A stretch of DNA of 64,000 nt from Candidatus Rokuibacteriota bacterium (GTDB lineage Bacteria > Methylomirabilota > Methylomirabilia > Rokubacteriales > CSP1-6), in NCBI GenBank assembly GCA_003220535.1, contig QHSU01000062.1, positions 1-64,000 on the forward strand, written 5' to 3'. The notes below the pieces were generated by a model. The model worked only from the letters and a program-made list of their open reading frames with translations. It was not told the DNA's origin and made no database searches. The position numbers and the translations under genes were made by a program. Shown here piece by piece: positions 56,054 to 64,000 of the stretch (its first letter is position 1; every line of letters starts with the position of its first letter).

Positions 56054-58051
56054 ATGCGGACCCGATGGATCATCGAAGCTCTCGTCACGTTGGCCATGGT
56101 CGTGAGCGGCCCGGGAACGATCCGGGCCGACGACCCGCCGCCCTCCCAAGGGCAACCCAGCGAGATCACGCCCGCCCGTGTGAGCTACACCTACGGCGAG
56201 GTGTCGTTCTGGCGGCCCGGCGCTCAGGAGTGGGCAGAGGCCAAGGTCAATACGCCCCTGGCGCCCGGCGACGTGCTCTACACCGGTCAGGGCGGCAACG
56301 TCGAGGTGCAATTCGGGCCACGGGCCTTCGTGCGCGCCGGCAACGGGACCCAGCTCGGCCTGGACAACCAGGAGCCCGACTTCGTGCAGTTTCGCGTGAC
56401 GTCCGGCCATGCTGCGCTCGACGTGCGCGAGATCGCGCCCGGCAACACGGTGGAGATCGATACTCCGAACGCGGCGTTCACCATCGAGAGCAAGGGCTAC
56501 TACCACGTCGATCTGTCCGAGGACACGACGACGTTCCGGACCCATCGCGGGGGCAGCGCCACCATGACGGGCGCGGCGGGATCAGCCACCCCCGTCCCGG
56601 CCAACCAGCAGATCGTGATCACGGGCACCGACACGCCGAACGTGGCGACGGGCACGGCGCCGCCGCTCACCGCGTGGGACCGCTGGAACTACGAGCGCAC
56701 AGCCTACCTGCTCCAGCCCGCCAACACGCAGTACGTCTCGGCCTCGATGTACGGAACGGAGACGCTCGCCCAGCACGGCACCTGGCGCACGGTGGAGTCG
56801 TACGGTCCCGTGTGGGTGCCCGCGAGCGTGCCTCCGGGATGGGTGCCCTACAGCACCGGGCGGTGGATCTGGGATCCGCGCTTCGGCTGGACCTGGCTCG
56901 ACGACGCGCCATGGGGCTGGGCGCCGTACCACTACGGCCGCTGGGTCTTCGCCGGGAGTTACTGGGCGTGGGCGCCCGGCCCGGTCGTCGTCCGGCCCGT
57001 GTACGCGCCCGCCCTCGTCGTGTTCCTCGGCGGCCCCGTCAGAGTGACGGTGGGCGTCCGTCCTCTCCACTGGGCGCCGCTCGGCTGGGGCGAGCCAGTC
57101 ATCCCGTGGTGGGGTCGTCCGGGCTTCGTCGGCGTGGCCTGGTGGGGCGGCTGGGGTGGTCCCCGCGTCGTGAACAACGTCGTCGTCAACCGCACCACCA
57201 CCGTCAACGTGACCAACATCACCGTGTACAAGAACGTGCACGTGCACAACGCGGTCGTGGCTGTGCCCGAAGAGCGCTTCGGCCACGGGCACGTCCAGCC
57301 CACGCGGATCGACGACGCGCGTGTGCGAGAGCTCACCCCGGTCCGGGGCGCGCTCGAGGTCAAGCCCGTCGCGGCCAGCGTGATGCCGGCCGGCGGCTCG
57401 GGCGTGAAGCCCCCGGCGGCCATCCACGAGCGCACCGTCGTGGCAACGCGTGCGCCGCGGGACTTCACGCCGACGCTCCGCGCGCAGGGGCTTGGCGCGG
57501 ACCGCGAGGCCACGCCCTCGGCGGCACCGCGACTGGTGCCCGCGCCGAAGCCCACGCGAGAGCGCGCGAGCGTCGCCACGCCGTCGGCGGAAGGTCCAAG
57601 CTCCGGCCAGAGAACCCGCTCGGGTGAGTCACCGAATGCCCGTCGCGCGGATCCGAGCCCTCGTCCGGGCACGACTCCGGACGCCGGAGTCGGCGCGCCT
57701 CGGCCCGGTCCTCACGGGCCCGAAGAGAAAGCGCGAGCGCGCGAAGACAAGAGAGAGCGGGCCGCCGTGCAGCCGGAGCCGAAGCAGGGCAAGCGGCCAG
57801 GCGAGGAAACCGAGCGCGTCCCGCGCCAGGCGCCGCCGCCGCCGCCACCGCACGACCCCGCGGCGTCACGCCAAGCGGCGCCGCGTCCTCAAGCTGCGCC
57901 GGACCAGCGCGGGCGACGGGAGGCTCCGCCAGAGCCGCGCGCCAAGGCCCCCGGTGAGCCTCGCGGCCGTGGCGAGCGTCCCGACGAGGGCCAGCCCTCG
58001 CAGCGCCCCAACGAGCGCCCGGATCGGGGGGACCGGCGGTCGGATCGCTAG
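56054..58051 (+). CDS. FecR-domain DUF6600-type secreted protein with disordered C-terminus
   Basis: The 665-residue product has a signal peptide (residues 1-25), a FecR-like domain (about 40-160; GDVLYTGQGGNVEVQFGPRA, FRVTSGHAALDVREIAPGNT), and a DUF6600-type Trp-rich region (about 240-380; repeated YGPVWVP, WIWDPRFGWTWLDDAPWGWA, HYGRWVF). Residues from about 470 on are Pro/Arg/Glu-rich and low complexity, probably a disordered envelope or surface tail. Start ATG 56054. It is large for the family; the arrangement is characteristic of soil Deltaproteobacteria-like lineages. Function unknown. Confidence 0.82.
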   Translation: MRTRWIIEALVTLAMVVSGPGTIRADDPPPSQGQPSEITPARVSYTYGEVSFWRPGAQEWAEAKVNTPLAPGDVLYTGQGGNVEVQFGPRAFVRAGNGTQLGLDNQEPDFVQFRVTSGHAALDVREIAPGNTVEIDTPNAAFTIESKGYYHVDLSEDTTTFRTHRGGSATMTGAAGSATPVPANQQIVITGTDTPNVATGTAPPLTAWDRWNYERTAYLLQPANTQYVSASMYGTETLAQHGTWRTVESYGPVWVPASVPPGWVPYSTGRWIWDPRFGWTWLDDAPWGWAPYHYGRWVFAGSYWAWAPGPVVVRPVYAPALVVFLGGPVRVTVGVRPLHWAPLGWGEPVIPWWGRPGFVGVAWWGGWGGPRVVNNVVVNRTTTVNVTNITVYKNVHVHNAVVAVPEERFGHGHVQPTRIDDARVRELTPVRGALEVKPVAASVMPAGGSGVKPPAAIHERTVVATRAPRDFTPTLRAQGLGADREATPSAAPRLVPAPKPTRERASVATPSAEGPSSGQRTRSGESPNARRADPSPRPGTTPDAGVGAPRPGPHGPEEKARAREDKRERAAVQPEPKQGKRPGEETERVPRQAPPPPPPHDPAASRQAAPRPQAAPDQRGRREAPPEPRAKAPGEPRGRGERPDEGQPSQRPNERPDRGDRRSDR

Positions 58052-58100
58052 CCGCCACCCGTCCGCGGTGGGCCGCACGTCGCGCCGCGGACGGGATATC

Positions 58101-58463
58101 TCAGGGCTTCTTGAAGGCTCCGTCGCGGTCGAGCTGCATCAGCGCCTGCACACCGGTGCTGAACGTCGGCCCGCCGCCCGGCACCGCAGCCGACTGGATC
58201 GCTTCCAGCAGTTCGCGCTTGGTCGCACCGTGCTGAACGGCCCGACGCATGTGGGCGACGACGCCCTCCTCTCGCCCGCGAAAGGCCAGGATCCCGATGA
58301 TGACCATCTCGCGATGCTTGATCGACAGCTCCTTGCCTTCGCCGACCGACAACGCGCTCAACGGCCCTCGGGCGCGGACGTACTCCGGGTCTTCGCGCGC
58401 CACCCAGTCCCAGAACGGATAGCCGTAGGGACTGGCGGTCTGCCCATCGACCTTGTCGCTCAT
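58101..58463 (-). CDS. Carboxymuconolactone decarboxylase-like protein lacking the CxxC pair
   Basis: The 120-residue protein has the CMD fold: YGYPFWDWVAREDPEYVRAR, then LSIKHREMVIIGILAFRGRE and VAHMRRAVQHGATKRELLEA. The AhpD-type C-x-x-C is missing and only the His (VAHMRRA) and a preceding Glu remain, so it is more like gamma-carboxymuconolactone decarboxylase than a peroxidase. It is next to the divergent BT1-type transporter. Confidence 0.8.
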   Translation of the reverse strand: MSDKVDGQTASPYGYPFWDWVAREDPEYVRARGPLSALSVGEGKELSIKHREMVIIGILAFRGREEGVVAHMRRAVQHGATKRELLEAIQSAAVPGGGPTFSTGVQALMQLDRDGAFKKP

Positions 58464-58543
58464 CGTGGCCTCCTCGAGTCGTGCGAGATTCGCCAGAAGG
58501 TATCACATTGCGGGCGTGCGGATTCCTGCATACCCTGGCCTTG

Positions 58544-60199
58544 ATGTCCTCTGCACCTTCGCCGACTGCGCCGGTGCTCGGCGGCGCGGCTCGGTCCTGG
58601 ATCGATCGCAACATTCTGGCGCTCGGGCGTGAGATGCGGCTCTCGTATCTTCCGCCGCTCATGGTCTACGTCGCGGCGGGCATCTCTGGGCTCACGGGCA
58701 TCGTCGGCACGTTCTTCGTCAAGGAGCGGCTGGGGCTGTCGGCCGAGTTTCTCGCCGCGCTCGGCTTCTGGGCGGTGCTGCCGTGGAGTCTCAAGGTGCC
58801 GCTCGGACACGTCGTCGATCTGATCTGGCGCTGGAAGGCCGCGCTGGTGTTCGTGGGTGCCGGCGTGATCACAGCGAGCCTCGGCATCATGGTCGGCCTG
58901 CTCGGCTACACCGAGTCGATGCGCGCGCTCTGGAGCGTCGAAGCCTGGTTCGTGCTGGCCACGCTGCTCTCGCCCGTCGGCTACGTCGTGCAAGACGTCG
59001 TCGCGGACGCGATGACCGTCGAGGCGGTGCCGCGCTTCGACGCCGAGGGCCGGCCGATCGGGATGGCCGAGCGCAAATCCATGAACACGACCGTGCAGAC
59101 GCTCGGCCGCGTCGCGATCATCGGGGGCAGCGTCCTCGTCTCGCTGGCGAACGTGTACCTGCTGCACGGCGCCGGCGAGCTGCCCGAGGCCGAGAAGGCG
59201 CTCGCGTATCTGCGCGTCTACGAGCTGGCGCTCGTCATTCCCGTCGTCTCGGTCTTCGGCGTCGTCTTCGGGCTGGCCCTCAACTGGCGCGCCGCGCGCC
59301 GCCTCATGGCGAAGGGTTTCGCGCGGGGTGACGTCCGCCGGATGCTGAACCCGCACGGCGAGCGGCCTCCGATCAATTGGTGGATCCTCGGCGGCGGCTT
59401 CGCGTTCGCGATCGTCTCGCTCGGCGTCGGGGTCGGCCAGGTCACCGGCGGTCAGGAGATCATCTTCGCCGCGTCGATGGCGATCGTCCTGTTCCTGATG
59501 TGGCGACTCACCAGCGAGCTGGAGCCGGAGGCGCGCCACGTGCTGGTGGGGACGGCGATCGTGTCCTTCGTCTTCCGTGCCGTCCCCGGACCGGGCGCCG
59601 GCTCGACCTGGTGGATGATCGATCATCTGGGCTTCGATCAACAGTTCCTGGCGACGCTGTCGCTGATCGGGAGCGCGCTCACCCTGGCCGGACTGTTCAT
59701 CTTTCGCCGCTTCATGGCCGAACGGTCGATCGCCTACATCGTCGGCTTCCTCACCATCGCGAGCACCGTCATCGGGCTGCCGATCGTCGGTATGTACTAC
59801 GGGCTGCACGAATGGACGGCGGCGCATACCGGCGGGATCGTCGATGCGCGCATGATCGCGCTCATCGACACGGCGCTCGAGTCGCCGCTCGGCCAGGTCT
59901 CGATGGTGCCGATCCTGGCGTGGATCGCGAATTCGGCGCCCGACCGATTGAAGGCGACGTTCTTCGCGGTCATGGGATCGTTCGTGAACCTGGCGCTGAC
60001 CGCCGCACAGCTCGGCACCAAGTACCTGAACCAGATCTTCACCGTCACGCGCGAAGTGAGGGATCCGACCGGTGCGATCGCGGCGCCGGCGGACTACAGC
60101 GAGCTCGGGATGCTCCTGGTGGTGGCGACCGTGCTCGGCTTCGTGCTGCCGATGCTGGCGATCTTGTTCGTCAAGTCGAGCCGGTTCCGCAGCGCCTGA
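58544..60199 (+). CDS. BT1/MFS-type transporter (folate-biopterin transporter-like)
   Basis: The 551-residue protein has about 12 hydrophobic segments and the BT1-type pattern LPPLMVYVAAGISGLTGIVG, with PLGHVVDLIWRWKAALVFVG between helices 2 and 3 and YVVQDVVADAMTVEAVPRFD. Those features match the folate-biopterin transporter (BT1) family of the major facilitator superfamily. ATG 58544 gives a conventional N-terminus; the gene is single and has an unoccupied 130-base 3' interval. Confidence 0.78.
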   Translation: MSSAPSPTAPVLGGAARSWIDRNILALGREMRLSYLPPLMVYVAAGISGLTGIVGTFFVKERLGLSAEFLAALGFWAVLPWSLKVPLGHVVDLIWRWKAALVFVGAGVITASLGIMVGLLGYTESMRALWSVEAWFVLATLLSPVGYVVQDVVADAMTVEAVPRFDAEGRPIGMAERKSMNTTVQTLGRVAIIGGSVLVSLANVYLLHGAGELPEAEKALAYLRVYELALVIPVVSVFGVVFGLALNWRAARRLMAKGFARGDVRRMLNPHGERPPINWWILGGGFAFAIVSLGVGVGQVTGGQEIIFAASMAIVLFLMWRLTSELEPEARHVLVGTAIVSFVFRAVPGPGAGSTWWMIDHLGFDQQFLATLSLIGSALTLAGLFIFRRFMAERSIAYIVGFLTIASTVIGLPIVGMYYGLHEWTAAHTGGIVDARMIALIDTALESPLGQVSMVPILAWIANSAPDRLKATFFAVMGSFVNLALTAAQLGTKYLNQIFTVTREVRDPTGAIAAPADYSELGMLLVVATVLGFVLPMLAILFVKSSRFRSA

Positions 60200-60328
60200 G
60201 GCCGGCCGCATCTCTTGCGCGATTACGTGGGACCCGGCCTCCGGATTGTTCGAGCGGCTCGAGGGGCCGGACGGGTCACGACGAGCTGGACATCTCGCAA
60301 CTGAGACTCATCGCCATCAGCGTCGGTG

Positions 60329-60760
60329 TCAGATCCAGCCAGAACCGGGATTCTGGATAAAGGAGTAGTCCCACACGGATACCCGGTACTGGGCCGCCGA
60401 CGGGAGGGGGGCGATCTCGAAATATGCCCGCTGGAATCCGTTCACACCGCCGGGTATCCACCCGATCCGCTGCCCCACGACGGCTCCGGACGAGTCGAGC
60501 GCCTGCGCAAGAAGGCGCACCGGCTCGGCGGCCTCTCCGTGTAGGCTAGTGACGTAGCCACGGATCCGACGGGCCCCGCCTTGCTCGGGCTCAACTGTCC
60601 AGTCGATCACGAAATGGCGTTCCCAGCCGGCCATCAGGGTGGTGGTGGTGGTTGATCCGGATGGGGTCAGGTAACCGCTGGCCGTCCCACAAGCCGTCAC
60701 GGTGACGGCGATCAGTATGAGTCGTGCCAAGGCGAGAAATGACTTGGGCCGCGCAGTCAT
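60329..60760 (-). CDS. Hypothetical lipoprotein
   Basis: The 143-residue product has a signal with lipobox VTACG (Cys near residue 23) followed by a beta-rich small domain (WERHFVIDWTVEPEQGGARR, RIGWIPGGVNGFQRAYFEIA). No family is recognised. The domain looks like a Fn3/Ig-type beta sandwich. It is preceded by no partner on the minus strand except the next lipoprotein gene 95 bases upstream. Confidence 0.65.
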   Translation of the reverse strand: MTARPKSFLALARLILIAVTVTACGTASGYLTPSGSTTTTTLMAGWERHFVIDWTVEPEQGGARRIRGYVTSLHGEAAEPVRLLAQALDSSGAVVGQRIGWIPGGVNGFQRAYFEIAPLPSAAQYRVSVWDYSFIQNPGSGWI

Positions 60761-60855
60761 GTCAAACACCCCCGAGTTGTAACGTAGCACGTGCATCGAA
60801 GGTTCCGAGGCGACGCAGCTTTCGGCGCCGCGCGACCGGCTCGTAGCCGCGCTCG

Positions 60856-61329
60856 CTACCGCGGTGGCAGCACGATCATGGTGAGGTCGGTCTCGGCGAC
60901 CTTGACCGAAAGGCGCCACGGCGCCGCGCCGACCTGATCCAGCGCGAAGTAGAGCACCGTGTTGCCCTGCACCCGGGTATCCCCGCCCATGGGAATGTTG
61001 ACGCCGACGCCGGTGCCCACGCCGACCCCGCCTCGACTGCCGATGCTAGCGCCACCGACGCCGATCCCGATCCCGGTGCTGCTGCCGCTGCCCGCGGGAG
61101 GATGCTCGATGGTCTGCGGTCGGACACTTCTGTCCGCCATGACGATCTGGGCGTTCTCGAGCCGATAGCCCCCGGTATCGATCTCCACGCGAAGCCGGTC
61201 GGCCAGCACGAGGTAGTCCGCGGAGATGGTGCGACCCGACGGCGGGAACTCCGGCTTGTAGGGAAGGGAAGCGGTCGAGCATCCGCTCAGAGCGGCCAGC
61301 AGCGCGCACAGCGCGAGCGTGGACCTCAT
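60856..61329 (-). CDS. Hypothetical lipoprotein with Gly-rich segment
   Basis: The 157-residue product has a signal ending in the lipobox ALSGCS (Cys at about residue 17), followed by ISADYLVLADRLRVEIDTGG. There is a Gly/Val-rich low-complexity stretch (SSTGIGIGVGGASIGSRGG) and a C-terminal strand pair (WRLSVKVAETDLTMIVLPP). No family is recognised. It sits 4 bases downstream of recQ and is likely co-transcribed. Confidence 0.65.
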   Translation of the reverse strand: MRSTLALCALLAALSGCSTASLPYKPEFPPSGRTISADYLVLADRLRVEIDTGGYRLENAQIVMADRSVRPQTIEHPPAGSGSSTGIGIGVGGASIGSRGGVGVGTGVGVNIPMGGDTRVQGNTVLYFALDQVGAAPWRLSVKVAETDLTMIVLPPR

Positions 61330-61333
61330 GGAA

Positions 61334-63313
61334 TCACTCCTGTTCCAAGTGTAGTTGACGCGGGCCCTGCTGTGCCACCACCTGGAGCCATCCGGCGCCA
61401 TATCGCGCCGCCTTGAGGCGCCCGACTCCGTGAGCGCGCTCGAGCTCGGTGAGATCGCGCGGTCGTAACGTCGCGATGTCGCGCAGCGTGCGATCGCTGG
61501 CGACGATGAAGGGAGCCACGCCCTCCGCTCGCGCCACGGCCAGTCGGTGGCGGCGGAGCGCCTCGAAGAGCGCCAGCGCCGACGCGTCCAGCTCCGCCGG
61601 CGCGCGGCTCGCCACCCGGCCCGGCGCGGCGACCCGCTCGGGCGCTCGATCGGGCGCCGGCTCGGTCCGCCGCCGGCCGACCGCGTCGGCGCGCTCGCGT
61701 CCAGACGAGGGCGGCAGGAGCAGGCGCGCCGGGCGCTCGCCCTTCATCACGGCGCGGCCGTCTTCGGTCAGCGTGACGACGGGACGATCGACGCCGGCGA
61801 AGCTCACCCAGCCGGCCGACACGCAGCGGCGGAGCAGCGCGACCAGCCACGGCGCCGGCTGATCGCGGAGGTTGCCGAACGTCTGAAACTTCGTGAGCCC
61901 CGCGCGCTCGAGTCGCTCGTCGGCGTCGCCGTGGACGAGCTTGGCGGCGAGCTGGAGCCCGAACCGACCATGCACGCGCGCCACACCCGACAGGGCCTTC
62001 CGCACGATCAGCGCCGCGCCTTCCGGGTCTCCCGTCTCCGGTTCCTCGCCCAGGGCGAGACACACGTCGCAGCGGCCGCAGCCTGCGAGCGTCTCCGCCT
62101 CGTCGCCGAAATAGCGCAGGATCGCGTCGTGGCGGCAGCTGCCGCCCTCGGCCCACCGAATCAGCTCGAGGAACATGCTCCACTTGTGCTCGACCACTGC
62201 GGGATCCGATGTCGCGTCCCCGGCGCCCCGCTCGAGCAAGGCCCGCCGCAGCGGCAAGTCACGGGCGCTGACGAGCAGGAGGCCGAGCGCGGGCGCCCCG
62301 TCGCGACCGGCACGGCCGACCTCCTGGTAGTACGCCTCGATCGACCCGGGCGGGCCGAGGTGGATCACCGCGCGCACGTCCGGGCGGTCGATCCCCATGC
62401 CGAAGGCGTTCGTCGCCACCACGGCCTCGAGCCGGCCCTCCGCGAAGTCGCGCTGCACCGCATCGCGCGTCTTCCCGTCGAGGCCGGCGTGGTACGAGCG
62501 AGCGCGCCAGCCGCGCGTGGCCAGTCGCTCGCTCTCTGCGTCGGCCTGCTTGCGCGTGGGCGCGTACACGATGGCGGTCCCACGACCGCGCCCAGGGCCC
62601 GCGAGCGCCTCCGCGAGGGCGCCGTCCACCAGACGCTCCCGCTCACGGCGGCCGGCGATCTCCGCGGCGCGCAGCGCCAGATTGGGGCGCGCGAAGCCCC
62701 GGACGATCTGCGGTGTCTCGGGCGCCAGGCCGAGCCGGGCCAGGATCTCATCGCGCACGATCGGTGTCGCCGTCGCCGTGCACGCCAGCACGCGCGCGCG
62801 CGGCAGGTCGGCGAGCAGTGTCCCGATCTCCAGGTATTCCGGGCGGAAGTCGTGGCCCCACTCGCTGATGCAGTGCGCTTCGTCGATGGCGACCAGTGGG
62901 CAATCGAGCCCGCCGATCAGACCGCGAAACCCAGGGAACGCGAGCCGCTCCGGCGCGACGTAGACGAGGGCAAATTCGCGCCTCGCCACCCGCGCCATGC
63001 GGCGCCGCATCTCCACCGCGTCGAGGGTCGACGCGAGATACGTCGCCCGCACGCCGCGGGCTTCGAGCGCCTGGACCTGATCGGTCATCAGCGCCACGAG
63101 CGGCGACACGACCAGGGTCGTGCCGGTCAGGATGGTCGCCGGAAGCTGATAGCTGAGGCTCTTGCCACCGCCGGTCGGCGCCACGAGCAGCAAGCGCCCG
63201 TGGGCGAGCAGCGTCTCGATGGCCTCGCGCTGGCCGGGACGAAATGCGGCGTAGCCCAGTCGTTCCAGGGCGGCGTCGAGATCGCTCACGCTTTGTGATA
63301 TAGCAGACACCAC
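61334..63313 (-). CDS. recQ: RecQ-family ATP-dependent DNA helicase
   Basis: The 659-residue superfamily 2 helicase has FRPGQREAI (motif 0), Walker A APTGGGKSLSYQLP (about residues 45-58), DEAHCISEWGHDFRPEY, ACTATATP, and GRAGRDG (motif VI). These are followed by the RQC zinc region C-x-R-C-x-V-C (CGRCDVC) and a C-terminal HRDC domain (FEALRRHRLAVARAEGVAPF). It unwinds DNA 3' to 5' in recombination and repair. It is the only clear informational gene in the window; an HRDC-containing length of about 660 is normal. Confidence 0.9.
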   Translation of the reverse strand: MVSAISQSVSDLDAALERLGYAAFRPGQREAIETLLAHGRLLLVAPTGGGKSLSYQLPATILTGTTLVVSPLVALMTDQVQALEARGVRATYLASTLDAVEMRRRMARVARREFALVYVAPERLAFPGFRGLIGGLDCPLVAIDEAHCISEWGHDFRPEYLEIGTLLADLPRARVLACTATATPIVRDEILARLGLAPETPQIVRGFARPNLALRAAEIAGRRERERLVDGALAEALAGPGRGRGTAIVYAPTRKQADAESERLATRGWRARSYHAGLDGKTRDAVQRDFAEGRLEAVVATNAFGMGIDRPDVRAVIHLGPPGSIEAYYQEVGRAGRDGAPALGLLLVSARDLPLRRALLERGAGDATSDPAVVEHKWSMFLELIRWAEGGSCRHDAILRYFGDEAETLAGCGRCDVCLALGEEPETGDPEGAALIVRKALSGVARVHGRFGLQLAAKLVHGDADERLERAGLTKFQTFGNLRDQPAPWLVALLRRCVSAGWVSFAGVDRPVVTLTEDGRAVMKGERPARLLLPPSSGRERADAVGRRRTEPAPDRAPERVAAPGRVASRAPAELDASALALFEALRRHRLAVARAEGVAPFIVASDRTLRDIATLRPRDLTELERAHGVGRLKAARYGAGWLQVVAQQGPRQLHLEQE

Positions 63314-63333
63314 TCGTCACCAACAATGCGTCC

Positions 63334-64000
63334 ATGGAAATACCCATCAAGTTCGGGGGGTACCAGGAGCCGGCGTCCATCCACAACCGCGCCGCGGCGC
63401 ACTTCGGCGAGCTGCTCGAGCAGAAGCTCGGCGACCGCGTCACCTTCGAGCTGATCGGCAGCATCTTGAAGCTCGGTCGCCCGTCGGGCGATCTCGTGCC
63501 GATGGTCGAGCGCGGGGAGCTGTCGTTCTGCTACATGTCCACCGTGCGATTTTCCCGGACGGCGCCGGAGCTGCAGCTCCTCGAGCTGCCCTTCGTCGTC
63601 GAGGACCGGCGCACGGCGTTCAGGGCGCTGGATGGCGAGTACGGCGAGACGGCCAGGCGCCACGTCGAGGAGCGAACGGCCTGCCGCCTCCTGGGATACT
63701 GGGACAACGGCTTCCGCCACCTCTCCAACCGGGTGCGACCCATCCGCACACCCGAGGACTGCCGCGGCATCCGCATCCGCACCCAGATGAGCGACCTGCA
63801 CGGGGAAGTCTTTCGGGCGCTCGGCTTCGAGCCGATCGCCTCCGACGTCAAGGAGTTCGTGGAGCAGATCGGCGGCGATCGTTTCCAGGCCCAGGACAAT
63901 CCCCTGACCAACATCTACAACTTCGGTGTCCATCGGTATCATCGCTACATCACGCTCAGCGGGCATTTCTGGGGCGCGTCCGCCATCGTGTGCAACGCCG
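63334..64000 (+). CDS. TRAP transporter solute-binding protein (DctP family), cut by window edge
   Basis: The open frame from ATG 63334 runs to the window end (at least 222 residues). It reads MEIPIKFGGYQEPASIHNRA, SFCYMSTVRFSRTAPELQLL and YWDNGFRHLSNRVRPIRTPE, the last being the conserved Arg-containing ligand region of DctP/TRAP-type binding proteins. No signal peptide is seen, so either the true start lies upstream or this is a cytoplasmic variant. No TRAP permease is visible before the edge. Confidence 0.8.
   Translation, partial: MEIPIKFGGYQEPASIHNRAAAHFGELLEQKLGDRVTFELIGSILKLGRPSGDLVPMVERGELSFCYMSTVRFSRTAPELQLLELPFVVEDRRTAFRALDGEYGETARRHVEERTACRLLGYWDNGFRHLSNRVRPIRTPEDCRGIRIRTQMSDLHGEVFRALGFEPIASDVKEFVEQIGGDRFQAQDNPLTNIYNFGVHRYHRYITLSGHFWGASAIVCNA

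Noticed and set aside
58460..60211. 583-codon minus-strand open frame opposite the BT1-type transporter
   Set aside because: It is an antisense shadow rich in His, Arg and Asp, and the plus strand has clear membrane-protein features.
1..64000. CRISPR arrays, tRNA and rRNA genes
   Set aside because: No regularly spaced direct repeats, cloverleaf-like segments or rRNA-like stretches were seen on either strand.

Overview
The window is about 65 to 70 percent GC. Its gene content is typical of an uncultured soil heterotroph: orphan ABC and TRAP solute-binding proteins, LLM flavin oxidoreductases, MmgE/PrpD proteins, amidohydrolases, carboxymuconolactone decarboxylases, cupins and VOC proteins. 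That mix, together with a UGA-encoded selenoprotein, resembles Candidatus Rokubacteria (Methylomirabilota) or a related deltaproteobacterium-like lineage. The assignment is an inference; the window has no rRNA or tRNA.

Left flank (1 to 20.9 kb). Catabolic genes come first: cupin, dienelactone hydrolase, alpha/beta-fold protein, and a decayed Rieske dioxygenase pair whose alpha subunit is reduced to its C-terminus. Next are an orphan ABC solute-binding protein, an NTF2-like protein, a class IV aminotransferase, and a minus-strand run of peptide-binding protein, MDR reductase, 2-hydroxyacid dehydrogenase, MetE-like protein and MFS exporter. These are followed by an M20 amidohydrolase, an amidohydrolase-2 protein diverging from a two-gene TPP dehydrogenase E1, an ArsR/SRPBCC pair diverging from a ClpP paralogue, an SMP-30 lactonase and an alpha/beta hydrolase.

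Central region (20.9 to 41.85 kb). This is the striking part: a chromosomal integron. An integron-type tyrosine recombinase (intI) is followed by an array of same-strand cassettes separated by attC sites. I can place 17 convincing attC sites, one degenerate site and three half-sites. The intI gene points in the same direction as the cassettes (the inverted-integrase layout). It is dead twice over: a roughly 13-base deletion removes the box I catalytic arginine and shifts the frame, and the catalytic tyrosine codon now reads histidine. Cargo includes solute-binding proteins, a PD-(D/E)XK-like protein, a metallo-beta-lactamase fold protein, GNAT, several methyltransferases, two HIT proteins, a BAAT-type hydrolase, DinB, a nucleotidyltransferase, RelE/Phd and HicAB toxin-antitoxin pairs, a P-loop protein, carbonic anhydrase and a nitrilase. 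Many cassettes carry frameshifts, and an IS110-family remnant sits beside one attC. The array looks frozen and decaying, with the reservation that some indels could be assembly errors because two similar ones lie outside the array.

Right flank (41.85 to 64 kb). Minus-strand PEP-mutase-like and double-domain CMD genes come first, then MmgE/PrpD, an internally deleted peptide-binding pseudogene, and a methyltransferase/VOC/selenoprotein operon. The selenoprotein is a SelW-like Rdx protein whose CxxU motif uses an in-frame TGA followed by a small hairpin; ordinary gene calling would truncate it. After it come two LLM oxidoreductases with a second MmgE/PrpD, a MaoC-like hydratase, VOC, CopD, a FecR/DUF6600 protein, CMD, a BT1/MFS transporter, two lipoproteins, RecQ and the start of a TRAP-type solute-binding protein cut by the window edge.

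The flanks look like peripheral catabolism of aromatic or carboxylic substrates coupled to many binding proteins. The integron is a former gene-capture platform inserted among these genes, no longer self-mobile unless another integrase acts in trans.
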